In this document: positions 35,282 through 49,068 of the stretch, one piece after another
Layout of the letters: each line of letters opens with the position of its first letter
How positions within the stretch are numbered: the first letter of the stretch is position 1
Assembly: GCA_032622095.1 (NCBI GenBank)
Contig: CP136062.1
Coordinates: 156,978,875-157,042,874, forward strand
Length of the DNA stretch: 64,000 bases
DNA from: Siphonodentalium dalli
Taxonomy: Eukaryota > Mollusca > Scaphopoda > Gadilida > Siphonodentaliidae
Direction: 5' to 3'
Notes under the pieces: generated by a model
Databases searched by the model: none
Seen by the model: the letters and a program-made list of their open reading frames with translations, nothing else
What the model was told of the DNA's origin: nothing
Translations under genes and position numbers: made by a program

Positions 35282-38200
35282 TAACTATTTCGGTCGTAAA
35301 TATATCTACACGCGCTTTCATTCATCAAACGACGTGAATTCCGTTACTAATTCCTTATTGATCATTCGGCAAAATCCGAGAACGGTGGGAAATTACCTCT
35401 CATTCGTAAGCGGCCAACGGGGCCGAACACAATTAGGATCAGCTTTCAAAAAGTGGCCTGAAAATGAGTTACCGCTCTGGTCTGTCAGGAAAATTTCGGG
35501 ACCGGATGACTCGGAACTTTAACCAGGACAGGCGTGTTGGGACCCTAAAGGGACGGGACAGTAATTCTAGCTGGACCCGGGCCGTGGCTATTAATCTAAC
35601 CGCGGGCGGGACAAATCGGTACCCTAACCCTAACCGGGGCGGGACGCGACTCTAACATTAACTGGGACGCGACCTTAGGCCTAACCCTAACCGGGACGGC
35701 ATCTTAACCCTAACACTGAACAGGACGACGCGGTATCCTAACCCTGACCGGACGGGACCATAAGTTGTATGTGGGTGTTCGGAACGGATCGTAACTTAAC
35801 CATAACCGAACCTGGGCCCTACCCCGGAGCGAAACGGTGCGGGACCCCAACCTTAACCCAGACTGGACGAGACCGTAATTCTAGCTGGACCGTGACTCAT
35901 AGTTCTAACCGCGGACGGAACAAGTCGGGATCCTAACCGGGGCGGGACGAAACCCTAACTCTAACCGGGACGGGAAATAAAGCATAAACATAACTCTAAC
36001 GGCAGCTTAACTCTAAGACTGAACAGGCCTAGTCCGACCGGACGGGACCATAACCTTTATGTTGGGGTCGGAGTGACTGTAACTTTAACCCTAACCGGAT
36101 CGGGGCCCTATCCAGGAACTGAACGGGGCGGGGCCCTAAGCCAGGCAGGACGGGACCTTGACCCAACCCTGACGGGACATTAACACTGGCTACACCAATA
36201 ACCCTAAACCTAAACGGCACTGGACGGCTCTGAACGGGAATTTAACCCTAGCCCTAACCGAGACGGGACCATAACGCTAACCGTTAGGGGAACCCAATAC
36301 TAACCGGGACGTGACCCCTGACCCTAACATATTCGGGACGGGAGCTTAACCCTAACTCTAACCGGGACGGTTGGAACCTAACACTAACAATACTCGTAAC
36401 CTGATGGTGGATCCGGATGGTCCGTACATCGGACGGGACGAGCCGGGACCATAACAAGGAAGAGACGGGACCACAGGACGGTACCCTATCTCTAACCGGA
36501 ACCCTAACCCTACCCCGGGGCGGAAGTCAGGGGAGGGACGTTAAAACTAATCATAACCATAACCGGGACGGCACCAGTCGGGGGCAATAACAATAACTGA
36601 AAAGAGGCCTTAAGCCTAACCACAAAGGGGACGGGACCTAAACCTTAATACGGACCAGAACGGGAGGTTAACATAACTACAACCGGGACTGGTGCTAAAT
36701 CCTAACCCGTACCGGACGGGCGGGATTCTAATTTGGATGTGGTGGTTAGGAACGGTACTGTAACATAATCATGTCGGGGGTCTGACACGGAAATTAATTG
36801 GGCGGGACCCAAACACTAACAGGACGGGGCCTATGCCCCAACCCTGACCGTGACGGGACCTCAACCCTTGGCAAAACCATAACCCAAACCCTAAAGGGAC
36901 TGGACGGTTCGGGCGGGAACTTAAACACAACACAACTAACCTGGTCAGGGCCCTATCACTAACCGGTACGGAGCCTTAAACATAACCTTGGCGGGAGTTT
37001 AACCCTATCTGGTACGGGATGTTACTACAGTACTAACTGACAACAATCGTTACCTGGCGGGTAAACCCGACCGCGGACGGGACGAATCGGGACCCTAACC
37101 AGGACGGCACCCTAATATAACCTTTAACTGAACGTAACTGGTTGGAACGGGACCTTAACACTAAACGTAACCATAAAACTGGACGGGGCCAGAGGACCTG
37201 ACGTTAACACTAACCATAACCGGGACTGTACGGCTCTGGGCTGGAATTTCATAATAACCATAACTGGGACGGGACCAGTCGGGACCCTAACACTAACCTG
37301 GACTGGACCTTTGTCCGATTCCTAACTCGAACTTGGACGGGACCTTGAGCCTAACCCATAACCGGGAAGGGACGGGACCACAACAAGGGCGGTATCCTAA
37401 CAGTAGCAAGAACTGGACGGATTGGAACGGGACCTTAACCCTAACCATTACCCTAAACCGGGACCAGTGTCATGGGACGTCCGGGACGTTAACACTAACC
37501 TTAACGATAACCCTAACCGGGACTGGACGGCTCTGAACTGGAAATTCACCAGAACCTGACTGCGACGAGACCAGTCGGATTCCTAACACTAACCGGGACT
37601 CGACCTTAGAGCCATATCCCTAACTCTAACTTGGACGAAACATTGAACCTAACCTTAACCGGGACGGGAGCTTAACCCTGACAATAACCGGGGAGGTACC
37701 CCAAGATGGACGTGGCGGGATGGGACCATAACTCTAACCCTAACCGGACGGGACGAGTCGGGAAACTAACCCGGGATGGAGAGAGACACTAACCCTACCA
37801 GAGTATGACCCTAACCATAACTGTGACTGGACGGCTCGGGAATGTAAATTAGGCCTAACACTAACCCTAACTGGGACGGACCCTACCACTAACCGAAACG
37901 TTACGGTACCTTAAACCAACACCCAACTCAAACCGCGGCGGATGGGGCTGGACCTTAAGCCTAACCTAATTATGAGTGGACCCTGACTCGAACCGCGACA
38001 TGGTCTTAACCTTAGCTCTAACCGGGAGGGGACCGTAACACTATCCGAGATGTGACGGGACCGTAAACCGAGCCCTAACTCTAAGCGGGACTCGACATTA
38101 AAACTAACTCTAGCTAATCCGGGGAGGATGGGACCCAACCCTAATCGGGACGGAACCGTAACCCTAATTCTAACAGGTACGGGACTCTAACCCTTACAGG

Positions 38201-40451
38201 ACGGGATGTAAACCTTAACCCTAACTGGTACTTGACCTTAAACCTAACTCTAAGCCGAACCGTGTAGGGACGGGCCCTTAACCATAACTCTAACCGGGGC
38301 GGGACCTTTAGGTTCCCCTACCCAACCGCGGCGGTGTGTGCCGGCCCTTAATCCTACACTAATCCGAATGCCAGCGGGAGGACATTAAACCTATCTCTAA
38401 TCCGAATCGGGGCGGGACGGGACCTTAACACTACCCATAACCGGGACGGGGCTGGACCCACACACTGACCGTAATCGGCACGGGACGATAAGGGCCGTGA
38501 CGGGACCCTAGTATAACAGGGATAGATCGAGATGGGACCTTTACACTATAGCACTAATCATAAACGGGACAGGACGGGGCGGATCCTAACCCTAACTGGG
38601 ACGGGACCCTAACCATAACCGGTATGGACGGGATGGGACAGCGGGCGCGGGTAGTGACGGTAACGGGGCGCGCGGGCGGAGCAACTCGTAGTTGTGTTGG
38701 TTGGGGCGTCACTGTACGTCTGTTTTCGACCAATTGGCACTGATGTTCTAATTTTTTCGGTCCAAATTATCGCCCCATGCACTTTCACTTCAATGTTCCA
38801 GACCGAGCATAGCAGCAACTCATATTCGGACACTTTTTGAAACTCGATCCAAATTTACTTCGGCTAAATCGAATTCTATCCAGCTATTATTTACATATAC
38901 TTCTGAACACCTGATATATACATATTTTTTGTTTTGAACTATCAACGTTAGCGTTGTTAAAGTAATGAGAGCGGGTCTCAAGTTACAAAGAGGACATACT
39001 AATAACGCTGTCAATGGCTACCGTGTTAAACCTGTTTACCCTGGAAGCCTATAACATTGTAGAGGTCGGTTGTTTATTATGACATCAAGGTGAACATATC
39101 CATACTGCACATGGCGTCGCTTTATATTGCAACCAGTCTTTTCGCTTGCTTCTTGAATTAACGAACAGCAGAGGAATATCTGCTGGTTGCTTTCATGTTT
39201 TCATTTCAATTCAATATGTTGGGACGTTTGTACACCCGCAATCCGATATTTGACTAAGAGATGATTATAATTTTGCGTAGAAGTACAATTTAGTTTTATC
39301 TTATCGAATATGCAATTTCATTTTATGCCATTGTCTGATTTATTTGATTTATATTCGTGAATAATCCTGTGTCTTTCAATTGTTCTTGGCTGATAGCGAT
39401 TCACGTGATTAGATTCATATATCTGTATGTGGCTCATGTTATCGTTTCTACATTGTGTATCATGGTTTTGCATGCTTCAATATATACTGGTTAATTTATT
39501 TTGGCTTTTATGTGTTAATTTCATTTCATTCGAGTCTTTTGTAACGTACATAAATTGCCCACAACTCGATATTTGGCCAAGCGATTATTCAACTTTTGCA
39601 TAGAAGTAAACTTTATTTTTTGAAAATATCATTTTATCATGACATTCACTGATTTGTATGATTGTTATTCATGCGCTCTAAATAATCCTGTCACTTCCAA
39701 TTGTCGATTCGTGATCTTGAATCACGTGATCATATTCATATATTTGGCGATTGCTCAAGCCGATGTTCTATGTTTTCACGTTTACTACACATAGCGATTA
39801 CGCAGACCAATGTTCTACATGTACGTTGTAATGTGTATTACATTATGTTGATTGTGTTCATGGTATACATTGTCCCGAATGTCCTTAACCAGACACCACA
39901 TGTAAGCGAAAAATAAATTTGTCGGATCGGAATAATGGACTTTGTCTCACTTACTCCCTATGCATGGAAATTGCTTTAATAGGCATCAAACCAGTGACAT
40001 TACATAACTACGGTCTTTACTTATTGTATACAAATTAATAGAAGTTCAGTAAAAATAACTATAATTTGATTAAGTCTCTTTAATCCGTGTTATCGAAGAA
40101 AATATATCGTCAAATGTATAGCGTATTGGGGTACTATTACTTGTACAACCACTTATCTCACATATATCCTAGATTCGTTTCGTTTGCAACTGATGGTAAA
40201 TTGTGTTCTTAGTATTTTGTTGAAAGGTAACTGATATGTATACTGTTGATACGTGCGGTTCCAGCTGGAATATACGCACCCCTGATCAAGACTTAGTGGT
40301 CCTGCTAATGTGATGTGATGTGATGCTGGTGGTCTCTGCTGAATTGCTATAATGCGATTCGGGCGAACTGATGCTGTTAAGACAAAGTACCGTTATTTTT
40401 CAAATGTTGTCATTTTCTGGGTGTATGGCTAATACGAGCGGTTTGGAATAA
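35282..40451 (+). repeat. Large direct duplication, copy 1
   Basis: About 5.17 kb matched in order by 42592-47850. Three parts are a 240-bp unique head (35282-35520), about 3.1 kb of telomere-like array (35520-38640), and a 1.8-kb AT-rich tail (38640-40451) ending GTTTGGAATAA. I count about six differences in the first 240 bp. Open frames in the head (35274-35655) and tail (39701-39916) are present in both copies, but base changes alter residues freely and I do not support them as genes. Confidence 0.9.
35520..38640. repeat. Degenerate telomere-like tandem array 1
   Basis: Irregular units of roughly 20-40 bp joining one to three CCCTAA-like hexamers (CCCTAACCCTAACC, CTCTAACC, CATAACC) to a GC-rich block (GGGACGGGACC, GGGGCGGGAC). 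The hexamer is the complement of the animal telomere repeat TTAGGG. Units are too diverged to be a functional telomere tract. Reading frames within it are by-products. Confidence 0.9.
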
Positions 40452-42591
40452 GACCAGTGCATGTTTGGAACATAACAAAACATAGACATTTTGAACAAAT
40501 ATAATAATGGCTGCTCTGGTGTTTGCAAAACGATGTGAATTGCCATCTTGCTATAGTCGATTTGCCACAACTAGTACAACCAATATAAACATATCTCGCA
40601 ATATATATGTGTTGGAATGTTTGATACACACAATGGCTTTGCATATTGCAGATTTTCCGAACGCCGCACAAACGACAATTTTAGAACAAATAACGTACAT
40701 GTTCTTAACAGCGTAAATTTGCCATGACAGCATCTTAGCAATTCAACAGGGCCCACCAGTATCGCATCACATTGGCGGGACCAGTTGACCAGTTGTGATA
40801 CTGTAATAGGATGAAACTTTAATGGTCTGACTGTATTTGTGTTCGAGGGTACGCCAATACATGGGATTCGTTAATCAAATAATTTATTATTGCGACAGTT
40901 CTTTAATCTTAGTGTTCGATATTCCGAGAGTTCGATACTTAAGAATTTACAGCGACGTGGACATGAATAACAGTCGGGCCTCATCAACATAAAATAAATG
41001 TTCCCTGAGGCATCACCATGCGCAAAAGAATCCCACCGGTATCAAATTTAAACACCATACATACATTTGGGAACAGACAATTAACACACGCGTATATATA
41101 ATTGCGTAAATGATACACAAATATCCAAATGTTTGTCTTTGTCGTGTCTTATACATGTATGTTACAACATATGTGACTTATTGGTGCTCTATATAAAGAT
41201 TCACGTACATGCACGTGCGTGAGCGACACATGCACGTGTAATAATTTAACGCGATGCTGAAACGGATGCCAGCTTCCGTATGTGAGGAAACTACATGCTA
41301 TTCTGAAAGCTAGCGCGACCTACATGTATATTTACATCTTCGCGACTTTCGGACTATCGAATAATCGTAATATCTAACTATCTGACAAACGAACTGCCTA
41401 ATTTTTTCGTCATTTGACAAATATACAACATTCATATTTGAGAATAAGTGGGACAGTTGAAGCACAGGTCCCCAGATCAAAGATTTACTCCACCCCCAAT
41501 AATACTTAATCCCATAGAAATGTATTCAACTTGGCGGGGCCTAATTTTTATTTATTTTTTTCACAAAAAAAACAGGTTCAAAATAGAAAACAAATATTTT
41601 TGTTACATAAAGGCCTCATATATACGTAGAAATATATTTTCTTACTCATCAATTTGATGTATCCCGTGTAAAAACATGGTCCAGAAAAACTCCTGTTATG
41701 GGCACAGGTCTGACGGAAACCGGCTGTTGAAATCCCTCGATCGAGATGGAGTCCGCTCAACTCGGTCAAAGAGCCGGATTTTGACCACACCGACTTGTGC
41801 TTCAAAAACGCACTAAACGGTAAGTAGAATATATATATTATACATAATTAGAAGCGGAATCACGGCATCATATCTCTCGTATTTATTGAAATAATCAGTT
41901 TCATAAAACCGGAAGCAAATTTAAATTGTCCAAAACAAGCCATTTTGTAAGTAAGCTGATATGACGTAACACTAATTTGTCATTGGCCCAATATAAATCA
42001 AATATATAACGAAGAAGTAATGTACATACGCTCTAAATATTTACGAAGTTATATTCTTGTCCATGTGTATGTTTTCAAATCGGCATTCGTGTTAATGCAA
42101 TCTTTATCTATTCTTTTCATTTGTTATAAATCAGCGTTCACGCTGTCGGTAGCCAAATTAGCCAATGGCTAATCTTTTTCGAATTTGGCTAATAAAAATT
42201 TCATTTGGCTAAACTTTTTTTTACCGCAAATGGAGACTGAAAGCATGGAGTCAGAAAGCTAATTCATAAAAGCGCTCAATAGATCGACATTCAAGACGAA
42301 GGTAGGTGACGAAAGTATTTCATTAATTTCGTTCCGTAACAGCAAAAGGTAAGCTCTAACATTTAGTGTACAGTAAACATATTTTTATTTCCAAATCTAA
42401 CATAAATTTTGGCAAGTGGGTTTTCAATTCTGTGATGTGAACGTTCTAGTCCGAAAATATCGAAAGTGGGAATATATTTCCGACTGTACAAAGGGAAACC
42501 CGATCGCGGACAGTACAAAGGGAAACCCGATCGACAACTCTATCAACCAAGCGATCACACAGTGATATGCAATCATCTTCAGTTTTCACAA
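40452..42591. other. 2.1-kb spacer between the two large duplications; no gene seen
   Basis: Single-copy AT-rich DNA. It contains TTTGGCTAA-like short repeats near 42150-42215, a two-copy 27-bp tandem repeat near 42486-42534, and CACGT-rich sequence near 41203-41242. No coding exon was recognised. Confidence 0.5.
42486..42534. repeat. 27-bp tandem repeat, two copies
   Basis: GTACAAAGGGAAACCCGATCG occurs twice with a 6-nt spacer just before duplication copy 2 (positions 42486 and 42513). Confidence 0.75.
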
Positions 42592-45500
42592 TAACTATTT
42601 CGGTCGTAAATATATCTACACGCGCTTCCATTCAGCAAACGACGTGAATTCCGTTACTAATTCCTTATTTATCATTCGGCAAAATCCGAGAACGGTGGGA
42701 AATTACCTCTCATTCGTAAGCGGGCAACGGGGCCGAACACAATTTGGATCAGCTTTCAAAAAGTGGCCTGAAAATGAGTTACCGCTCTGGTCTGTCAGGA
42801 AAATTTCGGGACCGGATGACTCGGAACTTTAACCAGGACAGGCGTGTTGGGACCATAAAGGGACGGGACAGTACTTATAGCTGGACCCGGGCCGTGGCTA
42901 TTAATCTAACCGCGGGCGGGACAAATCGGTACCGTAACCCTAACCGGGGCGGGACGCGACTCTAACATTAAATGGGTCGGGACCTTAGGCCTAACCCTAA
43001 CCGGGACGGCAGATTAACCCTAACACCGAACAGGACGACGCTGTATACCAACCCTGAGTTGTACGTGGGTGTTCGGAACGGATTGTAACTTAACCATAAC
43101 CGGATCAGGGCCCTAACCCGGAGCAGAACGGTACGGGACCATAACCCTAACCCAGACTGGACGAGATTGTAATTCTAGCTGGACCGTAGCTCTTAGTTCT
43201 AACCGCGGACGGGACAATTCGGGACCCTAACCGGGGCGGGACGCGACCCTAACTCTAACCGGGACGGGTACTAAAGCATAACCATAACCCTAATGGCAGC
43301 TTAACTCGGAGACTGAACAGGCCTAGCCCCACCGGACGGGACCATAACATTTGTGTTGGGGTCGGAGGGACTGTAACTTTAACCCTAACCGGATCGGGGC
43401 CCTATCCAGGAACTGAACGGGGCGGGGCCCTAAGCCAGACAGGACGGTACATTGACCCAATCCTGACGGGTCATTAACCCTGGCTACATCAATAACCCAA
43501 ACCCTAAACGGCACTGGACGGCTCCGAACGGGAATTTAGCCCTAGCCCTATCCGAGAGGGGACCATAACGCTAACCGTTAGGGGACCATAACACTAACCG
43601 GAACGTGACCCCTGACCCTAACCTATTCGGGGCGGGAGGTTAACACTAACTCTAACCGGGACAGGTGGGTTGGAACATAACACTAACAATACTCGCAACC
43701 TTATGGTGGGTCCGGATGGTCCGTACCTCGGACGGGACGACCCGGGACCAGAACAAGGAAGAGACGGGACTCTAGGACGGTACCCTAAGTCTAACCGGAA
43801 CCCTAACCCTACCCCGGGGCGGAAGTCAGGGGGGGGACGTTAAGACTAATCATAACCATAACCAGGACGGCATCAGTTGGGGGCAATAACAATAACTGGA
43901 ACTAGGCATTAAGCCTAACCATAAAGGGGACGGGACCTAAACCCTAATACGGACCAGAACGGGAGGGTAACATAACTACAACCGGGACTGGTGCTAAACC
44001 CTAACCCGTACCGGACGGGCGGGATTATAATGTGTATGTTGTGGTTGGGAACGGTACTGTAACATAATCATGTCGGGACCCAAACACTAACGAAACGGGG
44101 CCTATACCCCAACCCTGACCGTGACGGGACCTCAACCCTTGGCACAACCATAAGCCAAACCCTAAAGGGACTGGACGGTTCGGGCAGGAACTTAAACACA
44201 ACACAACTAACTGGATAGGGTCATATCACTAACCGGTACGGGGCCTTAAACATAACCTTCGCGGGAGTATAGCCATATCTGGGACGGGAGGTTACTACAG
44301 TAGTAACTGACAATAATAGTTATCTGGCGGGTAAACCCGACCGCGGACGGGACGCGTCGTGACCCTAACCATGACGGTACCCTAACCTTTAACTGAACGT
44401 AACTGGTTGGAACGGCACCTTAACACTAACCGTAACCATAAACCGGGACGGGCCAGGGGACCTGACGTTAACACTAACCATAACCGGGACTGGACGGCTC
44501 TGGACTGGAATTTCACAATAACCATAACTGGGACGGGACCAGTCGGGACTCTAACTCTAACCGGGACTGGACCTTTGCCCGATCCCTTGGACGGGACATT
44601 GAGTATAACCCCTAACCGGGAAGGGACGGGACCACAACAAGGGCGGTATCTAATAGTAGCCGGAACTGGGCGGATTGGAACGGGACATTAACCCTAACCA
44701 TTACCCTAAACCGGCACCAGTGTCAGGGGACGCCCGGAACCTTAACACTAATCATACCGATAACCCTAACCGGGACTGAACGGCTCTGAACTGGAAATTC
44801 ACCAGAATCTGACTGGGACGAGACCAGTCGGATTCCTAACACTAACCGGGACTGGACCTTAGCGCCATATCCCTAACTCTAACTTGGACGGGACATTGAA
44901 CCTAACCTTAACCGGCACGGGAGCTTTACCCTGACAATAACCGGGGAGGTACCACAAGCTGGAATGGCAGAATGGCAGAATGGCAGAATGGGACCAACAC
45001 TCTAACCCTAACCGGACGGGACGTGTCGGGGAACTAACCCGGGATGGAGAGATACACTAACCATACACAGAGTATGACCCTAACCATAACTGTGACTGGA
45101 CGGCTCGGTACTGGAATTTAACCCTAACACTAACCCTAACTGGGACGGACCCTACCACTAACCGAAACGCTATGGTACCTTAAACCGATACCCAAATCAA
45201 ACCGTGGCGGGATGGGACTGGACCTTAAACCTAACCTAATTGTGAGTGGACTCTGACCCGAACCGAAACAGGGGCTTAACCTTAGCTCTAACCGGAAGGG
45301 GATCGTAACACTATCCGAGATGTGACGGGATCGTAAACCGAGCCCTAACTCTAAGCGGGACTCGACATTAAAACTAACTCTAGCTAATCCGGGGCGGGAT
45401 GGGACCTAACTCTAATCGGGACGGAACCGTAATCCTAATTATAACAGGTACGGGACTCAAACCCTAACAGGACGGGATGTAAACCTTAATCCTAACTGGT

Positions 45501-47850
45501 ACTGGACCTTAAACCTAACTCTAAACCGAACCGGGTATGGACGGGCCCTTAACCATCACTCTAACCGGGACGGGACCTTTAGGTTCCCCTACCCAACCGA
45601 GGCGGGTGTGTGCCGGCCCTTAATCCTACTCTAATCGGAATGCCAGCGGGAGGTCATTAAACCTATCTCTAATCCGAATCGGGGCGTGACGGGACCTTAA
45701 CACTACCCATAACCGGGACGGGACTGGACGCACACACTGACCGTAATCGGCACGGGACGATAAGGGCCGTGACGGGACCCTAGGCTAACAGGGATAGATC
45801 GAGATGGGACCTTTACACTATAGCACTAATTATAAACGGGGCAGGACGGGCCGGATCCTAACCCTAACTGGGACGGGACACTAACCATAACCGGGATGGA
45901 CGGGATGGGACAGCGGGGGCGGGTAGTGACGGTAACGGGGCGCGCGGGCGGAGCAAATCGTAGTGGTGTTGATTGGGGCGTCATGGTACGCCTGTTTTCG
46001 ACCAATTGGCACTTATGTTCTAATTTGTTCGGTCCAAATTATCGCCCCATGCACTTTCACTTCAATTTTCCAGACCGAGCATAGCGGCAACTCATATTCG
46101 GACACTTATTGAAACTCGACCCAAATTTACTTTGACCAAATCGAATTCTATCCAGCTATTATTTACATATACTTCTGAGCACCTGATATATACATAGTTT
46201 TTGTTTTGAACTATCAACGTTAGCGCTGTTAAAGTAATGATAGCGGACCTCAAGTTACAAAGAGCACACACTATAAAAGCGCTGTCAATGGCTACCGTTT
46301 TAAACCTGTTTCCCCTGGAAGCCTATAATATTGTAGAGGACGGTTGTTTATTATGACATCAAAATGAACATATCCATACTGCACATGGCGTCACTTTATA
46401 TTGCAACCAGTATTTTCGCATGATTCTTGAATTAACGAACAGCAGAGGTTTTGCCTGCAGGAATACATGCTGGTTGCTTTTTATTTCAATTCAGTATGTT
46501 GGGACGTTTGTATACCCGTAATCCGATAATTGACTAAGAGATGATTACAATTTTGCGTCGAAGTACAATTTAGTTTTATCTTATCGAATATGCCATTTCG
46601 TTTTATGGCATTATCTTATTTATTTGATTTATATTCGTGAATAATCCTGTGTCTTTCAATTGTTCTTGGCTGACTCGCGATATCGATTCACGTGATTAGA
46701 TTCATATATCTGTATATGGCTCATGTTTTTGTTTTTTACATTGTGTATCATGGATGTGCATGCTTGAATATCTACTGGTTAATTTATATTGGCTTTTTGT
46801 GTTAATTTCATTTCATTTGAGTCTTTTGTAACGTACATAAAATGCCCACAACCAGATATTTAGCCAAGCGATTATTCAACTTTTGCATAGAAGTAAACTT
46901 TGTTTTTGAAAATAACATTTTGTCATGACATTCACTGATTTGTATGATTGGTATTTGTGCGGTCTGAATAATCCTGTCACTTCCAATTGTTGACTCGTGA
47001 TCTTGAATCACGTGATCATATTCATATATTTGGCGATTGCTCAAGACGATGTTCTGTGTTTTCACGTTTACTACATATGGCGATTACGCAGACCAATATT
47101 CTACATGTACGTTGCAATGTGTATTACATTATGTTGATTGTGTTCATGGTATACATTGTCCAGAATGTCCTTAACCAGACACAACATGTAAGTGAAAAAT
47201 AAATTTGTCGGCTCGGAATAATGGACTTTGTCTCATTTACTCCCTATGCATGGAAATTGCTTTAATGGGCCTCAAACCAGTGACATTACATAACTAAGGT
47301 ATTTTCTTATTGAATAACAAATAATATAAGCTAAGTAAATACTAATTATAATTTGATTAAGTCAGTTTAATCCGTTTTGTCGAAGAAAATAACTCGTGAA
47401 ATGTATATAGTATTGGGATACTATTACATAGTACTGCATTGTGTACGGTAATTTGGCACTCCACCAGCAAGATAGCTGATAAAGTGGCAACAGAAATTTT
47501 GAATACATACAATTTTTCACGCATACCTCCTAGATTCGTTTCGTTTGCAACTGATGGCAACCTGTGCTTGTTTGTGTTCCTAGTATTTATGTCAAACTAG
47601 CAGGGTTACCTGGCGTTGCGCTGGTTGAAATGTAACTGATATGTATACTGTTGATACGTGCGGTTCCAGCTGGTATATACTCACCCCTGATCAAGTGGTC
47701 CTGCTAATGTGATGTGATGTGATGATGGGTGTCTCTGCTGAATTGCTATGATGCGATTCGGGCGAACTGATGCTGTTAAGACAAAGTACCGTTATTTTTC
47801 AAAAGTTGTAATTTTCTGGGTGTATGGCTAATACGAGCGGTTTGGAATAA
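42592..47850 (+). repeat. Large direct duplication, copy 2
   Basis: Partner of 35282-40451, offset 7310 bp at the left end. It has a head at 42592-42835, telomere-like array at 42835-45920 and AT-rich tail to 47850. It carries extra sequence near 47410-47520 and 47593-47630 relative to copy 1, and lacks small array segments (for example near 43050). Both copies share a TGATG microsatellite near their right ends (40311-40325, 47710-47724). Confidence 0.9.
42835..45920. repeat. Degenerate telomere-like tandem array 2
   Basis: Same family and unit order as array 1. Because the irregular order of unit types is preserved, array 2 arose by duplicating the whole block and not by independent expansion. 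Confidence 0.9.
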
Positions 47851-48980
47851 AAAATTTCGGCCCAAAATTTGGACTCATCAGGTACAATTTTCCTTCATTT
47901 TTAGACTTTGCCTTATTTCGAGGCATTTCGGACATTTCGACCCAAATGTTGTATGGCCCATATTTGTTTTATTTTTCACAAAGTACATTCCCGTTCCACA
48001 TTTTCTTATTGTTTTCGGACCGAGCATAGGATCGAATCATATTCGGACCACTTTTTCTAACTCGACCAAAACAAATTCGTGCCCAAAGTGTCTCACCCAA
48101 CTGGCCACTTGCGAATTTGTGGTCATTTGCCACATTTTCCAATATTTTGCGAATAAGTAACGGAATTCACGTTGCTTATTACGCCATGTAATGGTGTTTA
48201 CTCAGACAGTGATTCTTTGTACCCAGTGGTGGCATGGAGGTTTTATTTATAGAAATGGGGATTTTTGGGACACACATTTTTCTTTCCGCAGCCCAATAAC
48301 AGTTGTATTCGGAACTAGCCGAGTCAGCCGACTGTTTGTTAATTACGTCCTATAATTGTTATTGTTCGGATTATTTTGGCAGCTAAAATCAATGGATGTT
48401 TTAGTTCCGACGTGAGTGTATGAAACAGTTAGTGAACAATACTCAAAGTAATGTATACACTATACAGTTGTTTTACAAGTAAGATTATATCATGCACGGA
48501 ATGTGTTTTGTCAGAGATGTCGCAGCTGATTATATAGGCCTATATGGGGTAAATAACGAACCAGCGACTGACTCGGCTGTCTCCTATTACAACTTTTAGT
48601 CAATAAAAGTTTAAATAAAAGATTTACAAAATATCTTTTTAATTTCTTTAATTCGTAATTGGTCTAAATCAACATTATTGGTTATAATTTGTGGGCAAAA
48701 CATTGGGGAATGAGGTTTAATGCACACCAAAAAATACTACCGTACCCATTGAGCATTAAATGTATCTCCGCGGATGTCTCATTGTTGCAGTATGTAAATT
48801 TTACGACAGCGTAATTGCTTTCGATATTTTGGTGTGAACAATGGCTGGACGACGCTTGAATAGTTTATTACGGAATACAATGCATAACATAATGTTCTGG
48901 TAACTTTGCTGTATCGAAAAATGGGGTGACTTTGGACAGTGAGGTTACTTCGGACAGTATGAATCTCTTAGGGTACAAAT
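47851..48980. other. No gene seen; diverged echo of duplication tail
   Basis: GGACCGAGCATAGGATCG and TCATATTCGGACCACTTTTT (48018-48055) echo the segment at 38800-38840 in the duplication tail, showing an older relationship. Otherwise it is AT-rich non-coding sequence. Confidence 0.45.
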
Positions 48981-48983
48981 ATC

Positions 48984-49068
48984 TAACGCTTTATTATGAC
49001 ACAAGCTTTTATAAATCCACTTTTGTTTTACTTGTCAGTCAACCCTGACAACCCTGACCTTTATTTTA
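48984..49068 (+). repeat. 85-bp target-site duplication, left copy
   Basis: Begins TAACGCTTTATTATGACACA and ends TTATTTTA. It matches 50130-50214 with one observed difference (ACAAG versus ACATG). Confidence 0.85.

Noticed and set aside
35274..38138. Several 60-80 codon ORFs on both strands in array 1 and its head, with relatives in array 2
   Set aside because: They follow the repeat unit (Thr/Leu/Gly/Arg-rich periodic peptides), occur on both strands, and residue changes between the two copies are unconstrained.
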